Positions 34,401 to 43,209 of a DNA stretch of 46,915 nt are shown here, piece after piece. Numbering within the stretch: position 1 is the stretch's first letter; each line of letters starts with the position of its first letter. Source of the DNA: Lachnospiraceae bacterium (GTDB lineage Bacteria; Bacillota; Clostridia; Lachnospirales; Lachnospiraceae); contig JALERL010000007.1 of assembly GCA_022764465.1 (NCBI GenBank), positions 1-46,915 on the forward strand, given 5' to 3'. The position numbers were made by a program, and so were the translations under genes. The notes beneath the pieces are model-generated. The model saw nothing but the letters and a program-made list of their open reading frames with translations, was not told where the DNA came from and ran no database searches.

Positions 34401-34779
34401 TCCGTTCATAATCTACTTCGCCAAGTAAAAGCTGCTCGCTTCGTCTGACTTCGTGTTCCTCTAAGTATGACTTGATCAGCGTGCGATGTAACTTGTAAAC
34501 ACCGCACTCCTCCATAAAATCATCCAGTGACTGCGTCGCATAGCGTTCAAACAGTTCCTTAATAATATCCAAAAACGGCTCATATGCTTCTGCAAGCTCC
34601 CCGGCGCGGAACTGATGCTCTATGTAATAAACATCCGTACTGTTCTTGATCCGCTCCGAGATCTGCAGCTTTTTTAAGGAGAAATCATTGCTGTACTTCG
34701 CGATCGCGATATTATGTTCTTTTCTTCCAATTCGTTCGTAAATCTGCTCAATAATACTGCTGTAATACTTCTGAATCAT
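31462..34779 (-). CDS. Diguanylate cyclase with degenerate NTPase-like, TPR and GAF-like regions (1105 aa)
   Basis: The C-terminal 170 residues are a GGDEF domain (DQLTGINNRKGFYQ, FIDLDNFKGYNDTYGHDVGD, RYGGDEF intact), so synthesis of c-di-GMP is likely; no RxxD inhibitory site is seen. About 760-920 looks GAF-like. About 240-700 is helical with TPR-like repeats. The first 240 residues resemble the STAND-type ATPase domains of large regulators, but no Walker A is present and the Walker B-like line reads LLVLNRAQLAS with Asn for Asp. The start at 34779 has GGGGTGG upstream; no membrane helix is apparent. Confidence 0.85.
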   Translation of the reverse strand: MIQKYYSSIIEQIYERIGRKEHNIAIAKYSNDFSLKKLQISERIKNSTDVYYIEHQFRAGELAEAYEPFLDIIKELFERYATQSLDDFMEECGVYKLHRTLIKSYLEEHEVRRSEQLLLGEVDYERKKLTEALRQMLIGLSKIHPFLLVLNRAQLASRSTIVFVNQLLDAEDTQNIGIVLGVNELQRMPEYMMPVWEQMMENLEDKNHIFQIGNAGAKEPEEKIFDENTDSIRNSADIFKQLAYFMDFEQAVYCLQRLERKIKFENFTVTDEEKLRIWSSYAYVSLFSKDLAKALELCEEIKHLKLTGSKPFASFYAEYMTALVYMYQGKLKEAVRTAKLARSAAIEAGMENWQFVAELLEVQAKMSGWCNIFFCADNVEINDQLIEKLIKYNYCNHMAYIYIYAYDNKPEMVAKAYKSEEQLIYFSKGISIAKEIGNEQLVYSAYQKNIMLASTNGMHEISTLYSVRTFEAMSDKSSLEVGRVFCGLGYNLCALGKNEEAKIFMDKALEVFYNLNLPEDIAEVYYNHAINCIALGEFREANDDIMRCMKVIEKLNLNSLRVCNLSKLYGLLALCNQKMGNHFNCIQYLNNCKQFLNYIIEKENVDNELGIIHDYAKCDDDMFLYYFSRALLNEEEGNEVAAFEDFGTAESHLVRAEGNQFYCYRLFRQSRIAFYERTGRRELMDMERAVLEQYESSTHRNNLEDSLKVLDVVKDYLAKEPPKKLTNAQMETLLRQESLSRAYQTKKRQMDFISTWQRLLDVTNVTPDQLLDTVMKTFLYHFTVDKAVYIQYGEDHADILYNNTEQEISEEMLQTLSDIFEENQKGFAVSKISNNYSEHLDVVSMFGEDNVCSMVAIPYFNNGKVESIVIIYVLMKDNWHSSVNRYMLDEDDLNIYELLFREVVNALNRLNAYEQIYQMNQKLYESAVTDQLTGINNRKGFYQNIEHVSAKIRKGEMEHRFGLMFIDLDNFKGYNDTYGHDVGDLILKSMADIFVQVCGAYGEVSRYGGDEFIVFLYTDDREKIEQLAKEIYVQIEKTDGFKDAITETLGEQISIDENRKISCSIGIITSHDVTTEEDINEMVKQADDLMYSVKTSTKGTYRFMA

Positions 34780-34832
34780 TTTCCACCCCTGTAAAATCAT
34801 TCAATATTAGTTACTCCCCAGATGTAACTGCT

Positions 34833-36269
34833 TTAGTAAGCCTTACCCCAATAAACTAACTTCTTCGCAGGTTTGCCACAGCAGACACAGACATCTGAGA
34901 TCTGTTCCTGCTCAAACGGCATACATCTTGAAGTTGCAGTTGTATCTGCCTTAATCTTCTCTTCGCATGCAAGTTCTCCACACCACATAGCACGGATAAA
35001 TCCTGGCTTATTCTCTACTGCATCCTTGAATTCATCATAAGTAGTTGCATCGGAGATATGCTCTGCTAAGAACTTCTTTGCCTTTGCAAGCATGTCTGCC
35101 TGCATCGTCTCTAATACTTCTGCTAACTTTGTCTCTACTTCGTCAAGAGATACCACAATCTTCTCTCTGGTGTCACGACGGACGATCACGCACTGGTTCG
35201 CTTCAATATCCTTTGGTCCGATCTCAATTCTGGTTGAGATACCACGGATCTCCTGCTCTGCAAACTTCCAGCCCGGTGTCTTATCGGAATCATCTAACTT
35301 CACACGGAAGTTCTTTGCAAGACGATCCTTTAACTCATTTGCCTTGTCTAAGACACCATCCTTCTGCTGCTGGATCGGAATAACCATAACCTGGGTCGGT
35401 GCAATTCTCGGTGGAAGAACCAGTCCGGAATCATCTCCGTGAACCATGATCAGTGCTCCGATCAGTCTGGTTGACATACCCCAGGAAGTCTGATGTACAT
35501 ACTGAAGCTTGTTCTCTTTATCGGTATACTGGATACCAAATGCCTTTGCAAATCCGTCTCCGAAGTTATGGCTGGTTCCGGACTGTAATGCCTTACCATC
35601 ATGCATCAGTGCTTCGATCGTATAAGTTGCCTCTGCTCCGGCAAACTTCTCCTTATCTGTCTTACGTCCCTTCACCATTGGAATCGCCAGAACCTGCTCA
35701 CAGAAGTCTGCATATACATTCAACATCTGGATCGTTCTTTCTTCTGCTTCCTCAGCAGTTGCATGTGCCGTATGGCCTTCCTGCCATAAGAACTCCGATG
35801 AACGAAGAAACGGTCTGGTTGTCTTTTCCCAGCGGACAACCGAACACCACTGATTGTAGACCTTCGGCAGATCACGATAGGACTGTACGATATTCTTATA
35901 CAGATCACAGAACAGTGTCTCAGAAGTCGGACGTACACACAAACGCTCCTGTAATGTTTCAAGTCCGCCCTGTGTTACCCATGCTACTTCCGGTGCAAAT
36001 CCTTCTACATGATCCTTCTCCTTCTGTAAGAGGCTTTCCGGAATAAACATTGGCATATAGACATTCTCTACACCACATTCCTTGAACTTTGCATCTAACT
36101 GTTTCTGTATATTCTCCCAGATTGCATATCCGTTGGGTTTAAAGATCATACATCCCTTTACCGATGAATAATCCATTAACTCCGCCTTTTTCACTACATC
36201 TGTATACCACTGCGCGAAATCAGTACTCATAGATGTAATTGCTTCTACTAACTTCTTGTCCTTTGCCAT
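34833..36269 (-). CDS. proS: Prolyl-tRNA synthetase, archaeal/eukaryotic-like (ProS type 3) (478 aa)
   Basis: At 478 residues it lacks the large editing insertion of bacterial type 1 ProRS. Class II motif 2 is near [12 protein letters not shown] and [15 protein letters not shown], and motif 3 near [17 protein letters not shown]. It ends with the short C-terminal domain [18 protein letters not shown] typical of this type. It charges tRNA-Pro in the cytoplasm. The start at 36269 has AGGAG 8 bases upstream; the longer frame begins at TTG. The 5' region is too short for a T-box leader. Confidence 0.95.
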   Translation of the reverse strand: MAKDKKLVEAITSMSTDFAQWYTDVVKKAELMDYSSVKGCMIFKPNGYAIWENIQKQLDAKFKECGVENVYMPMFIPESLLQKEKDHVEGFAPEVAWVTQGGLETLQERLCVRPTSETLFCDLYKNIVQSYRDLPKVYNQWCSVVRWEKTTRPFLRSSEFLWQEGHTAHATAEEAEERTIQMLNVYADFCEQVLAIPMVKGRKTDKEKFAGAEATYTIEALMHDGKALQSGTSHNFGDGFAKAFGIQYTDKENKLQYVHQTSWGMSTRLIGALIMVHGDDSGLVLPPRIAPTQVMVIPIQQQKDGVLDKANELKDRLAKNFRVKLDDSDKTPGWKFAEQEIRGISTRIEIGPKDIEANQCVIVRRDTREKIVVSLDEVETKLAEVLETMQADMLAKAKKFLAEHISDATTYDEFKDAVENKPGFIRAMWCGELACEEKIKADTTATSRCMPFEQEQISDVCVCCGKPAKKLVYWGKAY

Positions 36270-36332
36270 TTTAAAATCTCCTTTTATTGCCAATTCCGCC
36301 TATGAGGGCAGAATAAGTCTACTATAATTTAC

Positions 36333-36362
36333 AGTGTAATCCATATTCCCGTCTTATGTCAA
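36333..36362 (-). promoter_or_regulatory. Promoter of proS
   Basis: TTGACA (36362-36357) and TACACT (36338-36333) are 18 bases apart on the minus strand. Confidence 0.65.
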
Positions 36363-36395
36363 GATTATCTGCGATTCTTCCGGATGTGTCCTTTT

Positions 36396-37310
36396 CTACC
36401 AGAACTTCTTTTTCTTAAAGATGATCAGACAGATCACCACGATTGCGATACTCACTGCGATCACCACCGGATAACCATATTTCCAGCCAAGCTCCGGCAT
36501 CCCGGTAAAATTCATGCCATACCACCCGGCGATCAGCGTAAGTGGCAGGAAAATGGTCGTTACAACGGTCAGAACCCGCATGACTTCGTTCTGCCGGATG
36601 CCGATCTCCGACTGGTAGACATCCTGTACCTGCATGGCATAATCACGCAGGATCTGCGTCTCTGCCGCAAGCCTGGATGCCCGGTCACGATACCGGTCAA
36701 ACATCCGAAGATCATCCTTGCTGAAAAAATCCATCTCATTATCGAGCAGTTCCTGGCCGACTTCGGTAAGCTGGCTGTAATACCGGTAGAGCTTCGATAT
36801 TTTCTTCTTCAGATGCAGCATCCGCATATTAAAATCCGGACACCGTCCCTGTAACACTTCTTCCTCGATCTTTGAGATCTTCTTTTCGATATTCTGAAGT
36901 AGCAGCAGATCCTTATCCAAAAACTGTACCAGAAAATCATACAAAAACCGTTCCAGTGTATAACCGGCACGCAGCTTTCTGTCAGCGATCCGGTTGATCT
37001 GCTCATCGACAGAGCCACCATCATCCACAAAGATCAGTTTTTCCGGCAGCAGATAAAAGGAAAATGCCACATTGGTTCCGTTCTCTTCCTTCTGCGGAAT
37101 CCGGAGGGTCGCATGCAGCCAGCCGATATGATTTTCTAACTTGCACAAATGTACCTGCGTATCCTGCATCCAGATTCCATAGGTATCCCTCAATTCCTCC
37201 TGCTTCTCCCACTCTGCGGTAGTAAAAACTGCGATCGTATCTTCCTTCTTTTCAAACTGGTCCTGCCCGGCATCACGGATCTCATCTTCTTCTATTACAT
37301 AATATTTCAT
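36396..37310 (-). CDS. corA: CorA-family magnesium/divalent metal channel (304 aa)
   Basis: The cytoplasmic N-terminal funnel domain (about 1-240) ends in long helices. Two C-terminal membrane helices follow, with the selectivity signature YGMNF between them, and a basic tail IIFKKKKFW. This is the standard CorA pentamer subunit layout. The gene is divergent from luxS and is followed by proS with its own promoter. Confidence 0.95.
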   Translation of the reverse strand: MKYYVIEEDEIRDAGQDQFEKKEDTIAVFTTAEWEKQEELRDTYGIWMQDTQVHLCKLENHIGWLHATLRIPQKEENGTNVAFSFYLLPEKLIFVDDGGSVDEQINRIADRKLRAGYTLERFLYDFLVQFLDKDLLLLQNIEKKISKIEEEVLQGRCPDFNMRMLHLKKKISKLYRYYSQLTEVGQELLDNEMDFFSKDDLRMFDRYRDRASRLAAETQILRDYAMQVQDVYQSEIGIRQNEVMRVLTVVTTIFLPLTLIAGWYGMNFTGMPELGWKYGYPVVIAVSIAIVVICLIIFKKKKFW

Positions 37311-37358
37311 TTTTCACGCTATCCTCATTTCTTTCTATATGATATGTCCCCGGTCTGC

Positions 37359-37387
37359 TTGACATTTTTCCTGTTTCCATCTACAGT
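37359..37387 (+). promoter_or_regulatory. Sigma-A promoter of luxS-mtnN
   Basis: TTGACA at 37359 and TACAGT at 37382 are 17 bases apart, 38 bases before the luxS start, which has AGAAAGGAG. Confidence 0.8.
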
Positions 37388-37425
37388 AGGAAGAGAATTT
37401 TCACATAAGTAAGAAAGGAGTTCCC

Positions 37426-37905
37426 ATGGAAAAAATCAAAAGCTTTACCATTGATCATATCAAGTTACAACCTGGTGTCTATGTTTCCCGCAAGGATTAT
37501 GTAGGAGATCAGGTGATCACCACCTTCGACCTTCGCATGACAAGCCCGAACGAGGAGCCTGTTATGAATACCGCAGAAATGCATGCCATTGAGCATCTTG
37601 GTGCAACTTTCCTTCGAAACGACGAGGAATATAAGGACAAGATCATCTATTTCGGACCGATGGGATGCCGTACCGGCTTCTATCTGCTGCTTGCAGGAGA
37701 CTATGAATCTAAGGATATTATACCGCTTCTGACAAAAATGTATACCTTTATCCGTGACTTCCACGATGCCGTACCGGGAGCTTCCCCAAAGGATTGCGGC
37801 AACTATCTGGATATGAACCTTCCAATGGCAAACTATCTTGCCAAAAAGTATCTGGATGAAGTATTGACCGGTATCGGTGAAGATCGTCTGATCTATCCGG
37901 AATAA
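37426..37905 (+). CDS. luxS: S-ribosylhomocysteine lyase (159 aa)
   Basis: The metal ligands are visible as HAIEH (His, Glu-His) and Cys in FGPMGCRTGF. The enzyme splits S-ribosylhomocysteine to homocysteine and DPD, the AI-2 precursor, in the cytoplasm. The next gene encodes the nucleosidase that makes its substrate, so the two form an activated-methyl-cycle operon. Confidence 0.97.
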   Translation: MEKIKSFTIDHIKLQPGVYVSRKDYVGDQVITTFDLRMTSPNEEPVMNTAEMHAIEHLGATFLRNDEEYKDKIIYFGPMGCRTGFYLLLAGDYESKDIIPLLTKMYTFIRDFHDAVPGASPKDCGNYLDMNLPMANYLAKKYLDEVLTGIGEDRLIYPE

Positions 37906-37974
37906 TACCAAAGCCCGTAAGACCATAAGAAGAAAAATATGTACGGAACAACGTACACAGAAATGAGGATTACT

Positions 37975-38676
37975 ATGAGTAAAATCGGAATTATCGGAGC
38001 CATGGAGCTCGAAGTTGACCAGTTAAAAAGCGAGATGACCATTACAAACACGACAAGCCGTGCATCAATCGACTTCTTCGAAGGTACTTTAAATGGTACA
38101 GAGATCGTGATCGCACGCAGCGGCATCGGAAAAGTCAATGCCGCACTTTGTGCACAGATCATGATCGATATCTATCAGGTTACCCACATTATCAACACCG
38201 GTGTTGCCGGTTCCTTAAATGCCAAGCTTGATATCGGGGACATCTTAATCTCAAATGATGCGATCCACCATGATATGGATGTTACGATCTTCGGCTACCA
38301 GTTAGGAGAAGTTCCACAGCTTGGCGTTCGTGAATTCACTGCAGATGAGGACTTAAAGGTGCTCGCTATTGATTCCTGCAAGCAGGTAAATCCGGACATC
38401 CATGTTATGACCGGCCGTGTTGTCAGTGGTGATCAGTTCATCTCCAGCAAGGAGGTTAAGGAGCATCTGATCAATACCTTCGCAGGTGACTGCGCTGAGA
38501 TGGAGGGTGCTTCGATCGCACACGTTGCCTTCTTAAATCACATTCCATTTGTCATTATCCGCGCAATCTCTGATAAGGCAGATGACAGTGCCGAGATGGA
38601 TTATCCTACTTTTGAACGTGAGGCTGCAAAGCATTCGGCACGGCTCGTAGAGCGGATGCTTACAAAGCTTTCCTAA
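37975..38676 (+). CDS. mtnN: 5'-methylthioadenosine/S-adenosylhomocysteine nucleosidase (233 aa)
   Basis: The sequence has the IGIIGAMELEV opening, VVSGDQFI, and AEMEGASIAHVA with the catalytic Glu, followed by AISDKADD. It removes adenine from SAH, MTA and 5'-deoxyadenosine, giving LuxS its substrate. The start at 37975 has GAGG 6 bases upstream. It lies 69 bases after luxS and ends before a strong terminator. Confidence 0.96.
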   Translation: MSKIGIIGAMELEVDQLKSEMTITNTTSRASIDFFEGTLNGTEIVIARSGIGKVNAALCAQIMIDIYQVTHIINTGVAGSLNAKLDIGDILISNDAIHHDMDVTIFGYQLGEVPQLGVREFTADEDLKVLAIDSCKQVNPDIHVMTGRVVSGDQFISSKEVKEHLINTFAGDCAEMEGASIAHVAFLNHIPFVIIRAISDKADDSAEMDYPTFEREAAKHSARLVERMLTKLS

Positions 38677-38700
38677 TTTTTCTTAATGACCAAATGCAAA

Positions 38701-38740
38701 AAATCCCGCCATTGGATGTTTTCCAATGACGGGATTTTTA
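38701..38740. terminator. Terminator between mtnN and aspartate kinase (convergent genes)
   Basis: AAATCCCG...CATTGGA pairs with TCCAATG...CGGGATTT around a short loop, with one mismatch. A run of five Ts follows on the plus strand, and an A-run on the left gives Ts on the minus strand. Confidence 0.9.
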
Positions 38741-38760
38741 TTTATCAACTATGCGGTATT

Positions 38761-40080
38761 CTATAACTGTGTTGTTACAAAGATGTCATAGATTGCCTTG
38801 ATTGCTGAATCAAAATCGCTGTTCTTTACACCGATGATGATATTTAACTCGGAGGATCCCTGATCGATCATCTTCACGTTGACATTTGCATGTGCCAGTG
38901 CTGAGAAAATTCTTCCTGCTGTTCCGCGTGTGGACTTCATGCCACGGCCTACGACTGCGATCAGCGCAAGATCGGATTCGATCTCGATGCTGTCCGGTTT
39001 TGCCATACGATGAATTGCAGAGATGACTGCCTGTTCTTTTCCTTCGAATTCCGGCTGATGTACAAAGATTGTCATGGTATCAATACCGGATGGCATATGC
39101 TCAAAGTTGATTCCATTTTCTTCAAATGCAGATAATACCTTGCGCCCGAATCCAACTTCTGAGTTCATCATATCTTTATCAATGTTTACAGATACAAATC
39201 CCTTCTTACCTGCGATACCGGTGATGGTATATGCGGACTGGTGACAGGTACTCTCTACGATCCAGGTACCTTCATCTTCCGGTGCATTTGTGTTACGGAT
39301 ATTGATCGGGATACCAGCCTTACGAACCGGGAATACCGCATCCTCATGCAGTACGCTTGCACCCATGTAGGATAACTCACGAAGCTCACGGTATGTGATC
39401 GTCTTAATCGGCTTTGGATCATCAATGATTCTTGGATCAGCGATCAGGAATCCGGATACATCCGTCCAGTTCTCATAGCAGTCAGCATGTACTGCCTTTG
39501 CAACGATCGAACCGGTAATATCCGATCCACCTCTTGAGAAGGTCTTGATCGTTCCATCTGCTTTTGCGCCATAGAAGCCCGGTACAACTGCGCTTTCTAC
39601 TTTTTCCAAACGTGCAGATAAGATCTTATCTGTGGTGTCTGCATCAAAGTTCCCCTCATCGTCAAAACGGATCACTTCCGCAGAATCGATAAATTCAAAG
39701 CCAAGATAGTTTGCCATGATAATACCGTTTAAGTATTCACCACGGGATGCAGCATAATCCACACCTGCTTTTTTCTTGAAATTCTCTTCAATCTTTGCAA
39801 ACTCATCAGCTAAGGAAAGCTTCAGGTTCAGACCATTGATGATCGTGTCATAACGATCCTTGATCTTCATCAGGGAAACACGGAAATCCTCATCCTGCTC
39901 TGCCTGTGCATAGCATGCATACAGCATATCCGTTACCTTTGTATCCTTGGAATTTCTTTTTCCAGGTGCACTTGGTACTACAAATCTTCTGTTCTTATCC
40001 GCAGTAATGATCTTTCCCACCTTGGCAAACTGCTGTGCGCTTGCTAAAGAACTACCGCCAAACTTTACTACTTTAACCAT
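38761..40080 (-). CDS. Aspartate kinase (439 aa)
   Basis: The N-terminal kinase domain starts MVKVVKFGGSSLASA and contains FSRGGSDITGS. Two ACT domains follow (about 300-439; IAVVGRGMKSTRGTAGRIFS and MIDQGSSELNIIIGV), where lysine or threonine feedback usually acts. It phosphorylates aspartate, the first step to lysine, threonine, methionine and diaminopimelate. The start at 40080 has GGAGGAG 6 bases upstream, so the longer frame to 40119 is not used. The leader is about 100 bases and too short for a lysine riboswitch. Confidence 0.95.
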   Translation of the reverse strand: MVKVVKFGGSSLASAQQFAKVGKIITADKNRRFVVPSAPGKRNSKDTKVTDMLYACYAQAEQDEDFRVSLMKIKDRYDTIINGLNLKLSLADEFAKIEENFKKKAGVDYAASRGEYLNGIIMANYLGFEFIDSAEVIRFDDEGNFDADTTDKILSARLEKVESAVVPGFYGAKADGTIKTFSRGGSDITGSIVAKAVHADCYENWTDVSGFLIADPRIIDDPKPIKTITYRELRELSYMGASVLHEDAVFPVRKAGIPINIRNTNAPEDEGTWIVESTCHQSAYTITGIAGKKGFVSVNIDKDMMNSEVGFGRKVLSAFEENGINFEHMPSGIDTMTIFVHQPEFEGKEQAVISAIHRMAKPDSIEIESDLALIAVVGRGMKSTRGTAGRIFSALAHANVNVKMIDQGSSELNIIIGVKNSDFDSAIKAIYDIFVTTQL

Positions 40081-40187
40081 CTTTTGCTCCTCCGTCTGCA
40101 AATATACTCTTTTGAGCATTGATCTATATGGTGTCAGATAACACCTTCTTAATACTGCCAGTCAGCAGTAAACTCAACTAAGAATAT

Positions 40188-40215
40188 AGTTTATCATAAA
40201 AAACGTATGCGTCAA
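40188..40215 (-). promoter_or_regulatory. Promoter of the aspartate kinase gene
   Basis: TTGACG (40215-40210) and TAAACT (40193-40188) are 16 bases apart. They lie directly after the stop codon of the sigma-factor gene. A small GGTGT/ACACC hairpin is in the leader near 40130-40146. Confidence 0.6.
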
Positions 40216-40222
40216 ATACTTT

Positions 40223-41926
40223 TTATTCATGCTGGCCGCTTTTTGTGCCATTACCGAGATACTGCTCCCGCAGTTCTTCGCTGTTTTGATAAATCATAAC
40301 CGGCTCACCCTTGATCTCCTCATAGGAAGGGATCTCTTCTCCGGACTGTTCTATGACACTTCCATCCACAACATTATAGTGCTTCGTTCCCATGATATTT
40401 GTTTCCGAATTCTGATAACTCATTGCATGCTCTGCTGCATCTCCATTTGATTCGCCATCCTTTGGAAGCGGCATATCGGAGTAAGTCATTACCGGAAGCA
40501 GGGTATGATCGGTATCGGTATAATCGTAACCGGATAAGTTAAGAATACTTCCGACATAATCGGTAACTAACAGCTGATTCGTGGCATCATACGTCAGTTC
40601 TACCGGAAATATGTCATCTTCCGCGATGTCCGAAAAATGCACCGGATTCAACGTTTTTCCGGAAGCATCGCTGCTGTCAAAATAATAAAATTCACACATC
40701 ACACCATACAGTTTCCGTTCCTGTTCCGACGAAAAGCCTTCCTCTGCAAATGCGTCCTTTGCATAGATCAGCATCGGCATCACCTGACTCTTTAACTGGA
40801 TCACACAAAAGCCATCCTGCCCGGACTGCCGTTCTAAAAATTCCTGATATGCCAGGCAGGCACGATCCTGGATGGAAAGATCACTCTGATCTTCACTTTC
40901 TGTTTCTTCGGGAATCGCTCCGGTGACTGCCTGCTCCGTTTCTGTCTCGAATGTTACTGTTTTTTGACGATCCTCTGTCTGTACTTCCTGTTCCATCACA
41001 GGCTGTGGCTGCTGATTTTCCACCTTCCGGCTTCCTGTCACGCTCTGATATACCACAGCTGCACCGGTTCCGACAAGCAGTACTGCTGCAATGCCGATCA
41101 CCAGCTTTTGCATGCTAAGCCAGGCTGCTGCTTTCCCTGTTTCTGCTGCAAGTCCGCCTGCATTCCTCCTTCCCGTTGTTGATGAGCCGGTCTTTACACC
41201 TTGTTTTCCAATTTCATGCCTGATCCGGTTAAACATGGCAGACGGTATCTCTGCTGCCTGTGCATTTTGCACATCTGCGGTAAGTAATGCAAGAAAGAAG
41301 GCAATCGGCAATGCTGCATAAAGCTTTGTTCCCCGCTTTTCTAAGTCAAGCACCTGCTCCTTGATTTTCTTACGTCCATAATTCAGGCGGCTCTTTACCG
41401 TATTTTCCGAAACCTGTAACGTATCCGCGATCTCTTTGACGCTAAGTTCCTGTGTATAATACATCAGTATACAGAAACGCTGTTCATCGGAAAGCGCATC
41501 TATGATCTCCTGCACCAGTCTGGCTGTTTCCGCACGATCATAGGATAATTCCGGCTGTGTATCCACACGATCGTCCGGAAGGGATGCGGCAAAAACACCG
41601 TCCGCCCCGTCAGTATCTTCTGTAGAAGTATCCAGTGAATCATCGATCTGTGAAAAAAGAAGCACCTGACGCTTTTTTAGTGCATCCAGCGCGGTGCCTG
41701 CTACAATCCTTGCAAACCAGGACGCGAATTTCTCCGCGTCCTGTAACTGTTCTAAGCTGCGAAAAGCCTTGATATATGCATCCTGCAGGACATCCTGCGC
41801 AGCATCCTCCTGCTTCATATACTTGCATGCAATATAATAGCTTTTCTGATAGGTACTCTGATAGAGGAAGTTGAAGCCTTCTTCTTTGTTCTGTTTTGAT
41901 AAATCAACTGCTTCTGTAAAGTCCAT
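40223..41926 (-). CDS. ECF-like sigma factor fused to a transmembrane and extracytoplasmic domain (567 aa)
   Basis: Residues about 15-85 form a sigma region 2 (YMKQEDAAQDVLQDAYIKAF) and 135-195 a region 4 helix-turn-helix (LSDEQRFCILMYYTQ, VKEIADTLQVSENTVKSRL). After a linker comes a membrane helix (275-295, LVIGIAAVLLVGTGAAVVYQS); a weaker hydrophobic stretch is at 203-218. About 270 residues beyond it are acidic and presumably outside. An ordinary ECF sigma factor is about 180 residues, so this is a tethered sigma, perhaps carrying its own sensor. Its GGGAG site overlaps the stop of the upstream secreted-protein gene, 10 bases away, so they are coupled. Confidence 0.85.
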   Translation of the reverse strand: MDFTEAVDLSKQNKEEGFNFLYQSTYQKSYYIACKYMKQEDAAQDVLQDAYIKAFRSLEQLQDAEKFASWFARIVAGTALDALKKRQVLLFSQIDDSLDTSTEDTDGADGVFAASLPDDRVDTQPELSYDRAETARLVQEIIDALSDEQRFCILMYYTQELSVKEIADTLQVSENTVKSRLNYGRKKIKEQVLDLEKRGTKLYAALPIAFFLALLTADVQNAQAAEIPSAMFNRIRHEIGKQGVKTGSSTTGRRNAGGLAAETGKAAAWLSMQKLVIGIAAVLLVGTGAAVVYQSVTGSRKVENQQPQPVMEQEVQTEDRQKTVTFETETEQAVTGAIPEETESEDQSDLSIQDRACLAYQEFLERQSGQDGFCVIQLKSQVMPMLIYAKDAFAEEGFSSEQERKLYGVMCEFYYFDSSDASGKTLNPVHFSDIAEDDIFPVELTYDATNQLLVTDYVGSILNLSGYDYTDTDHTLLPVMTYSDMPLPKDGESNGDAAEHAMSYQNSETNIMGTKHYNVVDGSVIEQSGEEIPSYEEIKGEPVMIYQNSEELREQYLGNGTKSGQHE

Positions 41927-41936
41927 GTTTTCTCCC

Positions 41937-43118
41937 TTAGTATTTCAGCTTCACTGCATATGGATTTCTACTGGTTCCATTTACCCGGATAGAAACTGTC
42001 TGTCCCTTTTTCACCTTAAAGCTTCCAAGCCTTCCAATGGCTTCATTCTGGGTGGCAGTGGAAATGACACGCTTATTATTCACATACACATTGAACGTAT
42101 AGCTTCCATCATCATCGATCGTAGAAGTTCCGCCATAGAACTTGAGTGTTCCTGTTTTTGCTGCCTTATACTTGAACCAGTCAACATCGTTATTGTTCAT
42201 GCAGACACCATAAAACTGCTTGTTGATCTTGATCGCATCTGCTTTTGTATTGGAATTATTGTTCTCTGATTCCCATACACTGGATGCAGTATTTTTCACC
42301 TGCAGCTTATAATCAACGGCTGTACCTGCACCATTGTTGATTAACCGTACATAGATCTTCTGTCCCTTTTTGCAGCCAAACTTCGGGGAAGTATAACCAT
42401 TGACAGCATCTTCCTCTGAAATCCAGACCTCATCAAAAACTACCTTGCCATCCTGAATGATCGTCATTTTCCAGCCGCTATTGGAATAGGTATCTCCATC
42501 CAGTTCTCTTCTGCCAAGCTTGACCTGTGCATATCCGGTCTTACTCATTGCTGCATAAAAATAATCAGTAGAATCATTTTCCGGAAAGTTTCCATAATAG
42601 TTCTTATTTACGGCTATCTTATCTGCGGTCTTTGGGCTGTTATTTTTTTCACTCTCCCAGTTCTTTGATGCCTTATTGCACAATGTAAACTTATATGGCA
42701 CACTTGTTCCTGCGCCATCATTCGTAATACGGACATAGACTGTGGTTCCCTTTGGATATCCATAGTCCGGAGAAATATAATGGGCATAATTTTCTCTTAC
42801 CGAATAATCTTTTAACACAAAACTGCCATTCACATAAATAGACACTTTCCAGCCACTATTCAAATAGTTATCCCCATCTTCTGACTTACGGTTGAAATCC
42901 AAATAAAAATAACCGGCATTTGTCAGCTTTGTCTTATACCATGCATAGGTACTGTCCATCGCACCGGAATAACTCCGGTTCACGCTGATTGTCTTTGCCT
43001 TACCCTGACTGTTATTCGTTCCTGCATATGCATTCGTCTTTGTTACCAGTAATACCAGAAGCATCATACATGCTCCGAGTAATACCTTTTTCCCTGTCTG
43101 ATATACTTTTTCTCTCAT
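41937..43118 (-). CDS. Secreted protein with three PPC-like beta repeats (393 aa)
   Basis: A signal peptide (VLLGACMMLLVLLVTKTNAYA) is followed by three repeats of about 110 residues. Each begins with a KI.VN..Y.G.......D.Y/WFY.. pattern, and repeats two and three are introduced by NWESEKNNSPKTADKI and VWESENNNSNTKADAI. This resembles bacterial pre-peptidase C-terminal (PPC) or calcium-binding beta-sandwich domains. No peptidase domain is attached. The start at 43118 has AGGAG 8 bases upstream. The membrane-tethered sigma gene follows 10 bases later, suggesting this protein is its partner or target. Confidence 0.75.
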   Translation of the reverse strand: MREKVYQTGKKVLLGACMMLLVLLVTKTNAYAGTNNSQGKAKTISVNRSYSGAMDSTYAWYKTKLTNAGYFYLDFNRKSEDGDNYLNSGWKVSIYVNGSFVLKDYSVRENYAHYISPDYGYPKGTTVYVRITNDGAGTSVPYKFTLCNKASKNWESEKNNSPKTADKIAVNKNYYGNFPENDSTDYFYAAMSKTGYAQVKLGRRELDGDTYSNSGWKMTIIQDGKVVFDEVWISEEDAVNGYTSPKFGCKKGQKIYVRLINNGAGTAVDYKLQVKNTASSVWESENNNSNTKADAIKINKQFYGVCMNNNDVDWFKYKAAKTGTLKFYGGTSTIDDDGSYTFNVYVNNKRVISTATQNEAIGRLGSFKVKKGQTVSIRVNGTSRNPYAVKLKY

Positions 43119-43166
43119 ATTCTTATCTCCTTTTCTTATGATGTAAATAACTGCCTTTACTATAAA

Positions 43167-43192
43167 GACGATTGAAAAAGACATTCGGTTTT
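43167..43192 (-). promoter_or_regulatory. Possible ECF-type promoter of the PPC-like/sigma operon
   Basis: On the minus strand AAAAC (43192-43188) and CGTC (43170-43167) are separated by 17 bases. That is the AAC...CGT arrangement of Bacillus ECF promoters. A TATAGT (about 43165-43160) also allows a housekeeping reading, without a good -35. Confidence 0.4.
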
Positions 43193-43209
43193 ACTTTTTT
43201 GTAATTTTT

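Noticed and set aside
36294-36395. Possible T-box leader for proS
   Set aside because: The gap is about 125 bases and already holds a promoter; no specifier stem or T-box TGGNACCGCG-like motif is present.
40081-40222. Possible lysine riboswitch ahead of aspartate kinase
   Set aside because: The leader is about 100 bases with only one small hairpin, far short of a lysine riboswitch.
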